Source of the DNA: Nanchangia anserum | Lineage (GTDB): Bacteria; Actinomycetota; Actinomycetes; Actinomycetales; Actinomycetaceae | Assembly: GCF_015240065.1 (NCBI RefSeq) | Contig: NZ_CP060506.1 | Span: 1,426,001 to 1,490,000, forward strand | Reading direction: 5' to 3' | DNA: 64,000 bases | Shown: positions 33,665-41,935 of the stretch, in pieces | Layout: each line of letters opens with the position of its first letter | Position numbering within the stretch: position 1 is the first letter of the stretch | The notes under the pieces: model-generated | Databases searched by the model: none | Told to the model about the DNA's origin: nothing | Seen by the model: only the letters and a program-made list of their open reading frames with translations | Position numbers and translations under genes: made by a program

Positions 33665-35275
33665 ATGCCCACGACAAGCTCGCGCGCCTGGGCCGGGCTG
33701 GCGGTATTGGCCGTCGGCGTCGGCCTCATCGTCATTGACGGCACGATCGTCGGTGTGTCGTTGCCGACGATCATCACCGATCTTGGCCTGGCGCTGACGA
33801 CGGCCGAATGGGTCAACGCCCTGTATTCGGTGATCTTCGCCGCGCTGCTGCTCTCCTTCGGCAAGGCCGGGGACATTTTCGGCACCGCCCGCCTGTTTCG
33901 CCTGGGCGTCGCGGCTTTCGTCATCGGCTCCCTGATTGCCGCGCTCTCGCGCACGGCCGAACCCCTCATCGCCGCGCGGGCCATCCAGGGCGTCGGGGCC
34001 GCCGCCGTGCTCCCCTCGTCGCTGTCGACGCTGAACCAGATGTTCACCGGGCGCGAGCGCACGATCGCGTTCGGCGCGTGGGGCGCGACGATGGCCGGCG
34101 CGGCCGCGATTGGTCCGCTGGCCGGGGGCTGGCTGACGACTAACTGGTCGTGGCCGTTGATCTTCTGGGTCAACGTTCCCATCGGAATCGTCCTCGTCGC
34201 CCTCGGCTACGTCGTCTTGCCCGCGCGCGAGGGCGAGCGGCGCGGCCGGCTCGATCCTCTCGGCCTCGTCCTGTCGATCCTCTTCGCCGCGCCAGCGGTG
34301 TTCGCCATCATCGAGGGCGAGACGCTGGGATGGTGGCGGGCCCGGGCCGGAGTCGTCATCGGCTCGTGGCGGATCGTCGACAAGGGAGACTTCTCCCCCA
34401 TCCCCCTCATCGGCACCTTCGCCCTCGTCATGCTGGGGCTGTTCCTGTGGTGGCAGACCCGCGCCTCCGAACCGCTGTTGGCGCTCAGTCTGTTCCGGCT
34501 GCCGGCCTTCACGTGGGGCAACGTCGCCGCGCTCGTCATTTCGGCCGGCGAATACGTCCTCGTGTTCGTCCTGCCTCTCTATCTCATCGCCGACCGCGGC
34601 CTCTCCCCGATGGGAGCCGGGTGGGTGCTCGCGGCCATGGCTGGCGGGGCGTTCCTCGCCGGGGCGGGCGCGCGCGGGCTCTCGCTGTTCCTCTCCTCGG
34701 CGTCTGTCGTCATCGTCGGGGTCGGCCTCGAGCTCATCGGGGTGTGCCTGAGTTCGTGGTGCGTGAACGCGGGCGCGAACCTGTGGGCGATGGCCGCCTG
34801 CCTGGCGGTCTACGGGGCGGGCCTGGGCTTCGCCTCGGCACAGCTGACCTCGACAATCCTCGCCGACGTTCCCGCCCACCGCTCGGGCCAGGGCTCGGCC
34901 ACCCAGTCGACGATGCGCCAGTTTGGCGCGGCCGCGGGCACAGCCATCGCCGGCACGCTCATCGCCATCCTGCTTCCCGATCGAATTATCGAGCGCCTCA
35001 GCGAGCTCGGGATCGGTGGCGAGCAGGCTCACGGAATCGCCGACGCCGTCACCCAGTCGGCCGGCGCCGCACTGACGGGGCTGGCCTCCCAGGCCGACGC
35101 GGGCAAGCTGGGACCGGCGGGCCCCGACATCGTCGCCGCAGCCCGCGAAGCCTTCGCCGCCTCGGTGTCGCATATCCTGTGGGCGGCGGCCGCCTGCCTC
35201 CTCATCGGGGTCGCGGCGGCCATCCGAGTCCGCGCCGTCGCCACGCGCGGTGCGACCGGATCGACAAAACACTAG
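33665..35275 (+). CDS. MFS drug exporter, DHA2 (14-helix, EmrB/QacA) family
   Basis: A 536-residue membrane protein with about fourteen helices. Family signatures are GVGLIVIDGTIVGVSLPTII (motif D1 in helix 1), a LSFGKAGDIFGTARLFRLG loop, RAIQGVGAAAVLPSSLS in helix 4, and the antiporter motif C around AAIGPLAGGWLTTNWSW. It exports drugs or metabolites against protons. GGAAGGAGG immediately precedes ATG 33665. An aldo/keto reductase follows 25 bp later, probably in the same operon; reductive detoxification coupled to efflux is possible but not shown. Confidence 0.88.
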   Translation: MPTTSSRAWAGLAVLAVGVGLIVIDGTIVGVSLPTIITDLGLALTTAEWVNALYSVIFAALLLSFGKAGDIFGTARLFRLGVAAFVIGSLIAALSRTAEPLIAARAIQGVGAAAVLPSSLSTLNQMFTGRERTIAFGAWGATMAGAAAIGPLAGGWLTTNWSWPLIFWVNVPIGIVLVALGYVVLPAREGERRGRLDPLGLVLSILFAAPAVFAIIEGETLGWWRARAGVVIGSWRIVDKGDFSPIPLIGTFALVMLGLFLWWQTRASEPLLALSLFRLPAFTWGNVAALVISAGEYVLVFVLPLYLIADRGLSPMGAGWVLAAMAGGAFLAGAGARGLSLFLSSASVVIVGVGLELIGVCLSSWCVNAGANLWAMAACLAVYGAGLGFASAQLTSTILADVPAHRSGQGSATQSTMRQFGAAAGTAIAGTLIAILLPDRIIERLSELGIGGEQAHGIADAVTQSAGAALTGLASQADAGKLGPAGPDIVAAAREAFAASVSHILWAAAACLLIGVAAAIRVRAVATRGATGSTKH

Positions 35276-35300
35276 CTCTCGCTCGCGAAAGGACGTCGCC

Positions 35301-36154
35301 GTGACACACATCGCCATCCCCGACATCGCCTTGCGTGAGGGCGGTTCCATCCCCCAGTTCGGGATCGGCACCTACCAGGTGGCGCCCGCCGAGACCGTCG
35401 CGACCGTGAGGAGCGCCCTCGAGATCGGGATCCGTCACATCGACACCGCCCAGATGTACGGCAACGAGGCCGAGGTCGGTCGCGCCATCGCCGAATCGGG
35501 TATCGCGCGAGACGACATGTTCCTCACGACCAAGCTCAACAACGGCAATCACGCTCCCGACGACGCACGCCGCTCCTTTGAGCGCTCGCTGCGCGATCTT
35601 CGCACCGACTACGTCGATCTGTTCCTCATCCACTGGCCGCTGCCCACGCGCTACGGCGGCGACTTCGTGACGACGTGGCGGGTGTTGACGGAATTCGCCG
35701 CCGACGGGGCGCCCGCCACATCGGGGTGTCGAATTTCCAGATCCCGCACCTGCGCCGCCTCATCGATGAGGTCGGCGTCGTACCCGAGATCAACCAGATC
35801 GAGGCCCACCCCTACCTGCCCAACAACGACGTGCGCGACTTCGGGGCCGGTCACGGGATCCTCACTCAGGCGTGGTCCCCGCTCGCCCGCGGCGCCATCC
35901 TCGACGACCCGCAGGTGCGCGCACTCGCCGAGGACCTGGGGCGGACCCCCGCGCAGGTCGTGTTGCGCTGGGCCATCGAGCGCGGCGACGTCATCTTCCC
36001 CAAGTCCGTCCATCCCGAACGCCAGCTCGAGAACCTATCCATTTTCGATTTCTCGCTGCCGCCTACCGCCCGCGAGGTTCTCGACGGCCTGGACCGCGGC
36101 GAGGCCGGGCGGCAGGGGTCTCACCCCGACACGATGGACCTCATCACGCGCTAG
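35301..36154 (+). CDS. Aldo/keto reductase (apparent indel)
   Basis: About 284 residues after restoring one missing base in the G/C-rich stretch near 35705-35716. The N-terminal part carries IRHIDTAQMYGNE (Asp and Tyr), TTKLNNGN (Lys) and LFLIHWPLP (His) of the catalytic tetrad. After the break the second frame continues ARHIGVSNF and NQIEAHPYL to the C-terminal KSVHPERQLEN cofactor segment. The start is GTG 35301 with GAAAGGA upstream. It is related in kind to the reductase at 10117. It sits 25 bp behind a DHA2 exporter and ends at a strong terminator. Confidence 0.82.
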
Positions 36155-36168
36155 ACCCATCGCGACAT

Positions 36169-36207
36169 GGCTGCGGCGGGGTGACCGGTGGTCACCCCGC
36201 CGCAGCC
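36169..36207. terminator. Bidirectional terminator between the reductase and hsp20 genes
   Basis: Perfect 18-bp stem GGCTGCGGCGGGGTGACC / GGTCACCCCGCCGCAGCC with a three-base loop, between two convergent genes. It should serve both. Confidence 0.8.
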
Positions 36208-36226
36208 GTCTGTCACTCGCACCGAT

Positions 36227-36682
36227 CTACTCGGCAGCCTCCTCCGCTTCGGCCTCGATCGTCGCCGGCGACGACGTCGACTTCACGGCGATCTTGCGCG
36301 GCTTGGCCTCCTCGGCAACCGGGATGCTCAGCGTCAACACTCCGTCGGCATAGGTGGCCTCGACCTTGTCCAGGGCCACGCCGTAGCCGAGCGTCAGCTG
36401 GCGGGCGTAGGTTCCCGACGTGCGCTCGCGGGCCACCCACTGAAGGTCGGCGCCCTGCGGAGCCTTGCGCGTCGCGCGCACGCTCAGGGTGCGGTCCTCG
36501 ACGTCGATGTCGATCGAATCGGCGTCGACGCCGGGCAGGTCGATGTAGGCCGTGTAGACGTCGCCGGAGCGCACGAGGTCCAGCGGCATCGCCGGGGCCT
36601 GAGCGGAGGCGCGGTAGGCCTGCTCGAAGGTGCGTTCGATCTCGCGGAAGGGATCGCGGAACAGCGAATTACGTGCGGTCAT
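36227..36682 (-). CDS. Small heat-shock protein, Hsp20/alpha-crystallin family
   Basis: A 151-residue ATP-independent holdase. The alpha-crystallin domain (~35-130) includes AYIDLPGVDADSIDIDVEDR, TLSVRATRKA and the family motif VEATYADGVLTLSIPV. A Ser/Ala/Glu-rich tail follows. The start is ATG 36682 with GAGGA upstream. A CIRCE element lies ~58 bp upstream, so the gene is expected to be repressed by HrcA and induced by heat. Confidence 0.93.
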   Translation of the reverse strand: MTARNSLFRDPFREIERTFEQAYRASAQAPAMPLDLVRSGDVYTAYIDLPGVDADSIDIDVEDRTLSVRATRKAPQGADLQWVARERTSGTYARQLTLGYGVALDKVEATYADGVLTLSIPVAEEAKPRKIAVKSTSSPATIEAEAEEAAE

Positions 36683-36739
36683 GATGTCCTCTTTTCGTTG
36701 CGGGACCGTGTCGGTCCACTCGATCTCGATGGATCCAGA

Positions 36740-36766
36740 TTGGCACTCTCGACTGGCGAGTGCCAA
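36740..36766 (-). promoter_or_regulatory. CIRCE element (HrcA operator)
   Basis: TTGGCACTC-N9-GAGTGCCAA, perfectly symmetric. It differs from the canonical TTAGCACTC-N9-GAGTGCTAA at one base pair in each arm. It lies upstream of hsp20 at promoter distance. CIRCE normally controls groESL and dnaK operons; actinobacterial hsp20 genes are more often under HspR (HAIR elements). Confidence 0.9.
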
Positions 36767-36884
36767 CAGATTTCACCCACAGCGCAAAAGTTGAGCGCTC
36801 TAGACTCAACCTCCGTTTTTGTCGCGCATTTTCACGCCCATCCGAACCCGCCCGCGCCCGCCGTCACGCCGGTAGCATCGGTTT

Positions 36885-37400
36885 ATGGACACCACATATC
36901 GCCCGTTCTTCTTTTACGGCACCTCCCAGCCGGACTCGCGCGGTTTCGGGTCCACGCTGGCCTCGGCCGTGAGCGAGCACGCCCCCGCCACCCTGCCCGA
37001 CGCCACTCTCTATATCGGCTCGTCCTACCCCCTGTGCGTGCGCGACCATGCCGGGACGGGAGTTGCGGGCACGATCTGCCTGCTCGACGAGCGCCAATTC
37101 GATCGTCTCGTGCGCGAGATCGACGAGCAGGAGGGTTATATCGGCGAGGGGCGCTCGGACAACCTCTATGTCCGCGAGGTCGCCTGGGTCGACGTCGCCC
37201 CCTGCGAGACGTGGAGCGGGCAAGACCGGGTGCGCGCCTACGTCTATTTCGCCGCGGAGGAGACGATGGAGGACGCCGGAGGCGACTTCACCCGCTCCCC
37301 CTCGGGCAACTGGGCCAACCACGCCGAGGAGTGGGAAGCTTTCGAGGACAGCCTCGCTGTCGACGACGACGTCGACGACGTGGTCAAGGACGAGGACTAG
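36885..37400 (+). CDS. Gamma-glutamylcyclotransferase/AIG2-like protein
   Basis: A 171-residue protein of the GGCT superfamily. The N-terminal substrate loop FFFYGTSQPDSRGF corresponds to the family YGTL..G motif. The likely catalytic Glu is in the IDEQEGYIGEG region. The C-terminal ~15 residues are almost all acidic (DDDVDDVVKDED). Members act on gamma-glutamyl amines; several bacterial ones are uncharacterised. It ends by overlapping the convergent hypothetical gene by 4 bp. Confidence 0.75.
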   Translation: MDTTYRPFFFYGTSQPDSRGFGSTLASAVSEHAPATLPDATLYIGSSYPLCVRDHAGTGVAGTICLLDERQFDRLVREIDEQEGYIGEGRSDNLYVREVAWVDVAPCETWSGQDRVRAYVYFAAEETMEDAGGDFTRSPSGNWANHAEEWEAFEDSLAVDDDVDDVVKDED

Positions 37401-37912
37401 CGCCCCTCGCCGCCTTCGCTCGGCAGCGTGAGGTCGAGGTACCAGCGGCCTCGCGCACCGACTTTTCGCGCATAGACGGTGTCATAGTCTTTTCCGTCGC
37501 GCAGCACGCGGACCCGCGCCGTCTCGGCGTCTTCCGCAGCGACGACATACCTGAAGCTGCCCGCCTCACCATCCGAGCTCTTGGCCGAGCTGACGAGCGC
37601 TCCCATGAGCTCGGCGCACCCGCCGTCACCTCGCACACCAGCGCCGGCCTCGAGGCTGTCGCGATCCTCGGGACTCACGGTGTCGCACAGTGTGGCGGCA
37701 TCGCCCGAACGCGCGGCTTGCGTGTAGGCGCGCGCGAGTTCCGTGGGCGAGGAATAGCCGCCGGCGCCGACCCCGCTCACCCACAGCGCGATCCCCGCGG
37801 CGAGAACGCACGCGACGCCGATGCAGACCACGCCGACGAGCCGTCGCCTGCGGGCGCGCTCGCGCCGCCTTGCCGGATCGGTAGCGGCAACCGCCGCGCG
37901 CTGGAACTTCAC
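37397..37912 (-). CDS. Hypothetical single-pass membrane protein with extracytoplasmic domain
   Basis: A 171-residue protein. A basic N-terminus (RRRERARRRR) precedes one transmembrane helix (~25-46). The extracytoplasmic domain (~55-170) begins SSPTELARAYTQAARSGDAATLC, resembling the ~110-residue NTF2-like/DUF4878 domains of actinobacterial lipoproteins and membrane proteins. It contains two cysteines that could pair (DAATLC..., GDGGC). No specific function is assigned. It is divergent from the Asp23 block. Confidence 0.6.
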   Translation of the reverse strand: MKFQRAAVAATDPARRRERARRRRLVGVVCIGVACVLAAGIALWVSGVGAGGYSSPTELARAYTQAARSGDAATLCDTVSPEDRDSLEAGAGVRGDGGCAELMGALVSSAKSSDGEAGSFRYVVAAEDAETARVRVLRDGKDYDTVYARKVGARGRWYLDLTLPSEGGEGR

Positions 37913-38080
37913 GCCTTCAGCCTACCCACCCACTGCGCGACGGCGACCCGTCCCCTCCGCGCCGACGTGACCGAGACCACACGGTGCGTAGCGTGAGGAA
38001 GTCGCGGGCCGCCTCGTCTTTTATGTGTCCGTCGTTCGGGATCCCCCGAACACACGATCTGTGATTTTCAGGAGCACATC

Positions 38081-38566
38081 ATGGCTAACACGAAGAACAC
38101 ACCGGCCGCGAAGGGCACCGTCCCCACCGCGAACCAGGCCAAGGACCTGGCCCCGACGACCAACGTCGGCGCCGACGAGGGCAAGGGCACGACGACGATC
38201 GCCGACCAGGTTGTCGCCAAGGTCGCCGGCCTCGCGATCCGCGAGATCCCCGGCGTCTACGACGTCGGCAACTCGGCCGCTCGCGCGCTCGGTTCGCTGC
38301 GCTCGACCGTCGGCGCGGACGACAACCTCAAGCAGGGCATCTCGGTCGAGGTTGGCCAGACGCAGACCGCGCTGGACCTGACCCTCATCGTCGAGTACCC
38401 CTACCCCGTTCACGAGGTTGCCGAAAAGGTTCGCGAGTCGATCTTCGCCTCCGTCCAGGGCCTCGTTGGCCTCGAGGTGAAGGAAGTCAACATCAAGGTC
38501 GCCGACGTTCACGTTCCCTCCGAGGACGAGGACGAGGACGACAAGGAATCGAAGGAGCTGAAGTAA
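38081..38566 (+). CDS. Asp23/Gls24 family envelope stress response protein
   Basis: A 161-residue soluble protein. The Asp23 domain spans ~40-150, beginning TTIADQVVAKVAGLAIREIP with GVYDVG following and ending in VKEVNIKVADVHVPSEDE. The last residues are strongly acidic. In Staphylococcus, Asp23 is tethered to the membrane by AmaP and dampens cell-wall stress. Here it heads a block that includes an AmaP-like gene, CsbD and a sigma factor. A small membrane-protein gene starts 3 bp after its stop. Confidence 0.9.
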   Translation: MANTKNTPAAKGTVPTANQAKDLAPTTNVGADEGKGTTTIADQVVAKVAGLAIREIPGVYDVGNSAARALGSLRSTVGADDNLKQGISVEVGQTQTALDLTLIVEYPYPVHEVAEKVRESIFASVQGLVGLEVKEVNIKVADVHVPSEDEDEDDKESKELK

Positions 38567-38569
38567 CGC

Positions 38570-38761
38570 ATGACGACCACCGGTATCGCGATTGGCGCCT
38601 TCCTGGCGTTCATGGCCGCTCAGCACGGCTTCGGCGGGTTCCTCCTCGCCGTCATCTTCATGGCTGTTGGCGCCGTCATCGGGCGCGCGGCAACGGGCAA
38701 ACTGGATCTGCGTGGCGTCGGGGAAGCGCTGATCGGCAAGTCGACCACGACCTCCGACTAG
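38570..38761 (+). CDS. Small membrane protein (DUF2273-like) of the Asp23 cluster
   Basis: A 63-residue protein with two short hydrophobic helices (~5-20 and ~24-42: GFLLAVIFMAVGAVIGRAAT) and a polar tail. It has the size and position of the DUF2273 proteins that sit between Asp23 genes in Gram-positives. It is tightly packed between neighbours (3 bp and 1 bp gaps), so co-translation is likely. Confidence 0.7.
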   Translation: MTTTGIAIGAFLAFMAAQHGFGGFLLAVIFMAVGAVIGRAATGKLDLRGVGEALIGKSTTTSD

Positions 38762-38762
38762 T

Positions 38763-39134
38763 ATGACGACCGACCTCACGGGCAAGCAGCGCGACCTGCG
38801 CGGGTCGACGACCATCACGCGCAAGGCCCTGCACTCCATTGCCCAGGCCGCTACATCCCAGACATTGCGCGTCGCCCCCGACGACGTGTCCGTGTCTTCC
38901 TTTGACGATGAGGGCAAGCTCGGGGTCACCGTCAAGGCGGCCCTGCGCGCGGACGACCTCGAACGCTGTTCCGTTCGCGGCGACCACACCCTGTTCACCC
39001 TCGTTGACCAGGCTCGCGAGACGATCCGCACACGGCTTCACACCGTGTCGGGTCACCGCGTCGGTCACGTCAACGTCTACGTCACCGGGATTAGCCGGCA
39101 GGCGGGACACGAAGAAAGGAGGGAGCTCCAGTGA
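38763..39134 (+). CDS. Asp23-like small protein of the envelope stress cluster
   Basis: A 123-residue protein. An alternating strand/helix pattern (TITRKALHSIAQAATSQTLR..., VTVKAALRADDL, RETIRTRLHTVSGHRVGHVNVYVTGI) follows the Asp23 domain layout. The closing VGHVNVYVTGI parallels VKEVNIKVADV of the first gene. It is more divergent than the 38081 protein. It overlaps the next gene by four bases. Confidence 0.65.
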   Translation: MTTDLTGKQRDLRGSTTITRKALHSIAQAATSQTLRVAPDDVSVSSFDDEGKLGVTVKAALRADDLERCSVRGDHTLFTLVDQARETIRTRLHTVSGHRVGHVNVYVTGISRQAGHEERRELQ

Positions 39135-39751
39135 GTCTCACACCTAGCGAACAGCGGGCCTTGAGCACCGACCTTGGCCCCGGACCGCACGTGTCCTATC
39201 TCGTACGTCGCGAGACCCATTCCTCGCGGGCGATCGCGGCTACGGTCATGGCGGTGTTGGCAATTGTCATCCTCGTCTACCTGGCGATCGAGGGCATCCT
39301 GGCGATGGCCGGTCAGCGGGCTCTGCTCGCGCGCCCCACTGCCATCTGGCACTCCATCGCGACGCTGCCGAAGCAGATGATGGCGCTCGCCATCGTCATC
39401 GGTGTCGTCCTCGTTCTCATCGGCCTCGTCTTCTTGGCGAAGGCGCTGTTGCCGGGGACGCTGGGGCGCCACGCGATTCGCGACCAGCGCGCCGCCTACA
39501 TCGTTGACGACTCGGTGGTGGCCGCCGCGATCTCGCGTGCGGTCCGCGAGGAGGCCAACCTCGCCGACGGCCAGGTCACGACCTCGGTCTCGCGCGGCTC
39601 CGTCGCCATCACGGCGAAGCCGACATCCGGGCTGGGTCTCGACCAGGCGAGCCTCGATGCGTTCGCCAGCGAGCGCGTCGCCTCCTACCAGCTGGATCCC
39701 GCTCCGCGCACGAGCCTGCGCGTGGCATCAGAAGGGCAGGTGGCCAAGTGA
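39131..39751 (+). CDS. DUF6286-like membrane protein
   Basis: A 206-residue protein. Two transmembrane helices (~35-58 and ~85-108) are followed by a soluble ~95-residue domain (~115-205: RDQRAAYIVDDSVVAAAISRAVREEANL ... QVTTSVSRGSVAITAKP) in the arrangement of DUF6286 proteins next to Asp23 genes in actinobacteria. It begins at GTG 39131 overlapping the gene before and ends overlapping the gene after. Likely a membrane partner of the Asp23 proteins. Confidence 0.7.
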   Translation: MSLTPSEQRALSTDLGPGPHVSYLVRRETHSSRAIAATVMAVLAIVILVYLAIEGILAMAGQRALLARPTAIWHSIATLPKQMMALAIVIGVVLVLIGLVFLAKALLPGTLGRHAIRDQRAAYIVDDSVVAAAISRAVREEANLADGQVTTSVSRGSVAITAKPTSGLGLDQASLDAFASERVASYQLDPAPRTSLRVASEGQVAK

Positions 39752-40365
39752 AGCACCTTCCACGCGCACTCAATCGCACCCTGCTATTCATCGGTTCGCT
39801 GCTGCTCATCGCGGCGGGCGCGGCCCTCATCGCCGCGGCCATCTCGGCCCCCATTCTGCGGGCCATCCGCGGCGGCATGGACCGCTTCGAATCGTGGTAC
39901 ACCGGCATCGTCGATCGTTCCTATGTGGCGATCGGCGGGGTGCAGAACTTCTCGTGGATGACGATCGCCTGGGTGGCCATCGCCATCATCCTCGCCCTCA
40001 TCGCCCTGCGCTGGATCTTCAGCCAGGGTGGGGGCAAGACCAAGGAGTTCCAGCTACCGGCCTCACACACCGATTCCGGCGACACCGTTCCGACGATCTC
40101 GTTCGTCAACGCCCTGCTGGCCGGCCTGCTTGAGGACGACCGCTGGGTCTCCTCGGCCAAGGCCACGGCCTGGGAGGTCAAGGGCAAGACGGGCCTGGCC
40201 ATCGACGTCAACGCCTACAAGGGAGCCGACCCGGCTCACCTCAAGGACGTCATCGATCAGGCCATCGCCCGCCTGGATTCGGTGCTGGGCGAGAAGGTCC
40301 CGGTCCGCGTTCACCTGACGACGAATTTGCGCGCTCGCATCGGTTCCGCTGATCGAGTGAGCTAG
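39748..40365 (+). CDS. AmaP-like alkaline shock response membrane anchor
   Basis: A 205-residue protein with two N-terminal helices (~8-35 and ~65-90) separated by an amphipathic stretch. A cytoplasmic Asp23-like domain (~105-200: VPTISFVNALLAGLLEDDRWV, TGLAIDVNAYKGADPAHLKDV) follows. This matches the AmaP plan: a hairpin membrane anchor that recruits Asp23. GTG 39748 overlaps the upstream stop by four bases. It closes the tightly overlapping part of the block. Confidence 0.72.
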   Translation: MKHLPRALNRTLLFIGSLLLIAAGAALIAAAISAPILRAIRGGMDRFESWYTGIVDRSYVAIGGVQNFSWMTIAWVAIAIILALIALRWIFSQGGGKTKEFQLPASHTDSGDTVPTISFVNALLAGLLEDDRWVSSAKATAWEVKGKTGLAIDVNAYKGADPAHLKDVIDQAIARLDSVLGEKVPVRVHLTTNLRARIGSADRVS

Positions 40366-40433
40366 CTCAACTACCCTAAACACCGAGGCCAGGCCCGCAT
40401 GTGGGCAGGCCACACCACAGGAAAGGAACCATC

Positions 40434-40706
40434 ATGGCTCTCGAAGACGACATCAAGAACACCACCGAAAAGTTCGGCGGCAAGGTCAAGGAGGCCGCGG
40501 GTTCGGCCACGGACAACAAGGACCTCAAGGCTGAGGGCAAGGCCGATCAGGTCTCGGCCGACGTCAAGGACAAGGCTGCTGACGTGAAGGACAAGGCCGC
40601 CGAGATCGGCGAGCAGGCCAAGGACTTCGCCGAGCAGGCCGGTTCTAACCTCAAGGCCGCCTTCGGTAAGCTGAAGGAAGGCTTCTCCGAGGACGGCAAC
40701 AAGTAG
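40434..40706 (+). CDS. CsbD family stress protein
   Basis: A 90-residue, highly charged, helical protein. The CsbD signature begins DIKNTTEKFGGKVKEAAGSA, then lysine/aspartate repeats (ADVKDKAADVKDKAAEIGEQ). CsbD proteins are abundant general-stress proteins of unknown biochemical role. The start is ATG 40434 after GGAAAGGAACC. It has a 68-bp gap upstream and a strong terminator downstream, so it is probably abundant and separately controlled. Confidence 0.88.
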   Translation: MALEDDIKNTTEKFGGKVKEAAGSATDNKDLKAEGKADQVSADVKDKAADVKDKAAEIGEQAKDFAEQAGSNLKAAFGKLKEGFSEDGNK

Positions 40707-40729
40707 GCCATCGCCTGCTGAGCCTGAAC

Positions 40730-40755
40730 GGGGCCCAGTCATTCGACTGGGCCCC
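40730..40755 (+). terminator. Terminator after csbD
   Basis: GGGGCCCAGTC - ATTC - GACTGGGCCCC, a perfect 11-bp stem followed by TCTC, 24 bp after the csbD stop and before the sigma factor gene. Confidence 0.75.
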
Positions 40756-40784
40756 TCTCGGTAGCCACGACGCAAGGAGAGCAG

Positions 40785-41330
40785 GTGGAGCAGTCGCATA
40801 TGCGCGATGAGGCCCTCGTTGGTCTCAGTTCCGATGGCGACCCGTGGGCGTTTGGCGAATTAGCTCGCCGCTACGCGCCCGCCATGAAGGCCGTCGCCTC
40901 GCGACTCGGTCCCTCCCTCGCCGATGTCGACGACATCGTCCAAGAATCCCTGCTTCAGGCCTGGCAACGCCTCGATCAGCTCGACGACCCCGCGGCTGTG
41001 CGGTCGTGGTTGCTGCGGCTCACCGCCCGCAAGGCGATTGACCACGCCCGCCGCCACAAGTCCCACGACGACGTCAACGCCCTGACCTCGGTCAGTGCCC
41101 CGACCCCGTCGCCGGATTCCGCGGCCGTCGTCTCGGCCGGCTCGCAGGCCCTGGCACGCGCCCTCGCCGATCTACCGGAGTCGCAGCGCACCGTCTGGTG
41201 GCTGCGCGAAGGCGCCGACATGTCGTACGAAGACATCGCCCACACGCTCGGGATTTCCGTCGCTTCTGTTCGCGGCCGCCTCGCCCGAGCCCGCCACACG
41301 ATCATGACCCAACTGGAGGAATGGAGATGA
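40785..41330 (+). CDS. RNA polymerase sigma-70 family factor, ECF type
   Basis: A 181-residue sigma factor with only regions 2 and 4. Region 2 (~20-90) has VDDIVQESLLQAWQRLDQLD and the -10-recognition helix AVRSWLLRLTARKAIDHAR. Region 4 (~120-178) has LPESQRTVWWLREGADMSYEDIA and the HTH LGISVASVRGRLARARH. GTG 40785 follows AAGGAGAG. Its stop overlaps the next gene (zinc-finger/Asp23 protein) by ATGA, the usual sign of a sigma/anti-sigma pair. The target regulon may include the Asp23 block. Confidence 0.9.
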   Translation: MEQSHMRDEALVGLSSDGDPWAFGELARRYAPAMKAVASRLGPSLADVDDIVQESLLQAWQRLDQLDDPAAVRSWLLRLTARKAIDHARRHKSHDDVNALTSVSAPTPSPDSAAVVSAGSQALARALADLPESQRTVWWLREGADMSYEDIAHTLGISVASVRGRLARARHTIMTQLEEWR

Positions 41331-41935
41331 GCAGCACCGATACCACGCTGGAATGCGGCACCCACGTGCGCGATCTCAACGCCCTCCTCGATTACCGCGA
41401 GGGCGCCCATGACGCTCTGGCACCCCAACGCGCGAGCGAGCTGTCGTCTCACGTCTCCGACTGCGCGCTGTGCCAGCAGACTCTGGCCTCGCTATCGGCC
41501 CTTCACGTCAACGCCCGCACGCTCCTCGACGAAGAGGCGACCGCGGCTGCGCAGGGCCCCTGGCTCGACCAGCTCATTCACAACCTCATGCTTGAGGCGC
41601 GCCCGGGACGCTCGATCCCGCTGGCTGCTCCCACTGCCGAGCGCGTCCTCGACCAGACCGAGGGGTCGCTGCGCGCCCTCGTACGCAACGAGGTCGGCGA
41701 CGACGACACGATCGTCGTGGGAACCCGACTCAACGGCGACATCACGACGTATCGCGCACGCGTCGATCTCGACATGACGCTGCACGTGCGCCTGGGCGCG
41801 CCGATTCCCGACACCGTCGCGCGCGCACGCAAAGCGGCCACGTCGGCCATCATGCGCGCGACCCCGCTCGACGTGCACAGCGTCGACGTGACGGTCGCCG
41901 ACACCTACGGAGACATCACGGGGGTGGAGGCATGA
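41327..41935 (+). CDS. Putative anti-sigma factor: zinc-finger HC2-like N-terminus fused to an Asp23-like domain
   Basis: A 202-residue soluble protein. The N-terminus has the anti-sigma zinc-finger pattern: SSHVSDCALCQQTL gives His-x3-Cys-x2-Cys, with an earlier Cys in LECGTHV. The C-terminal part (~100-200) follows the Asp23 layout: TEGSLRALVRNEVG, then VDLDMTLHVRLGAPIPDTVA, then the closing strand VHSVDVTVADTYGDI, which parallels VKEVNIKVADVHV of the first Asp23 gene. No membrane helix is present, unlike most zinc-finger anti-sigma factors. The ATG at 41327 overlaps the sigma stop and has GGAGGA at ideal spacing. The sensor role of the Asp23 part is inference. Confidence 0.75.
   Translation: MSSTDTTLECGTHVRDLNALLDYREGAHDALAPQRASELSSHVSDCALCQQTLASLSALHVNARTLLDEEATAAAQGPWLDQLIHNLMLEARPGRSIPLAAPTAERVLDQTEGSLRALVRNEVGDDDTIVVGTRLNGDITTYRARVDLDMTLHVRLGAPIPDTVARARKAATSAIMRATPLDVHSVDVTVADTYGDITGVEA

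Noticed and set aside
35720-36353. Reductase tail read in the original frame to 36353
   Set aside because: After the indel near 35710 this frame is Arg/Ser-rich noise, while the alternative frame continues the AKR fold to 36154.
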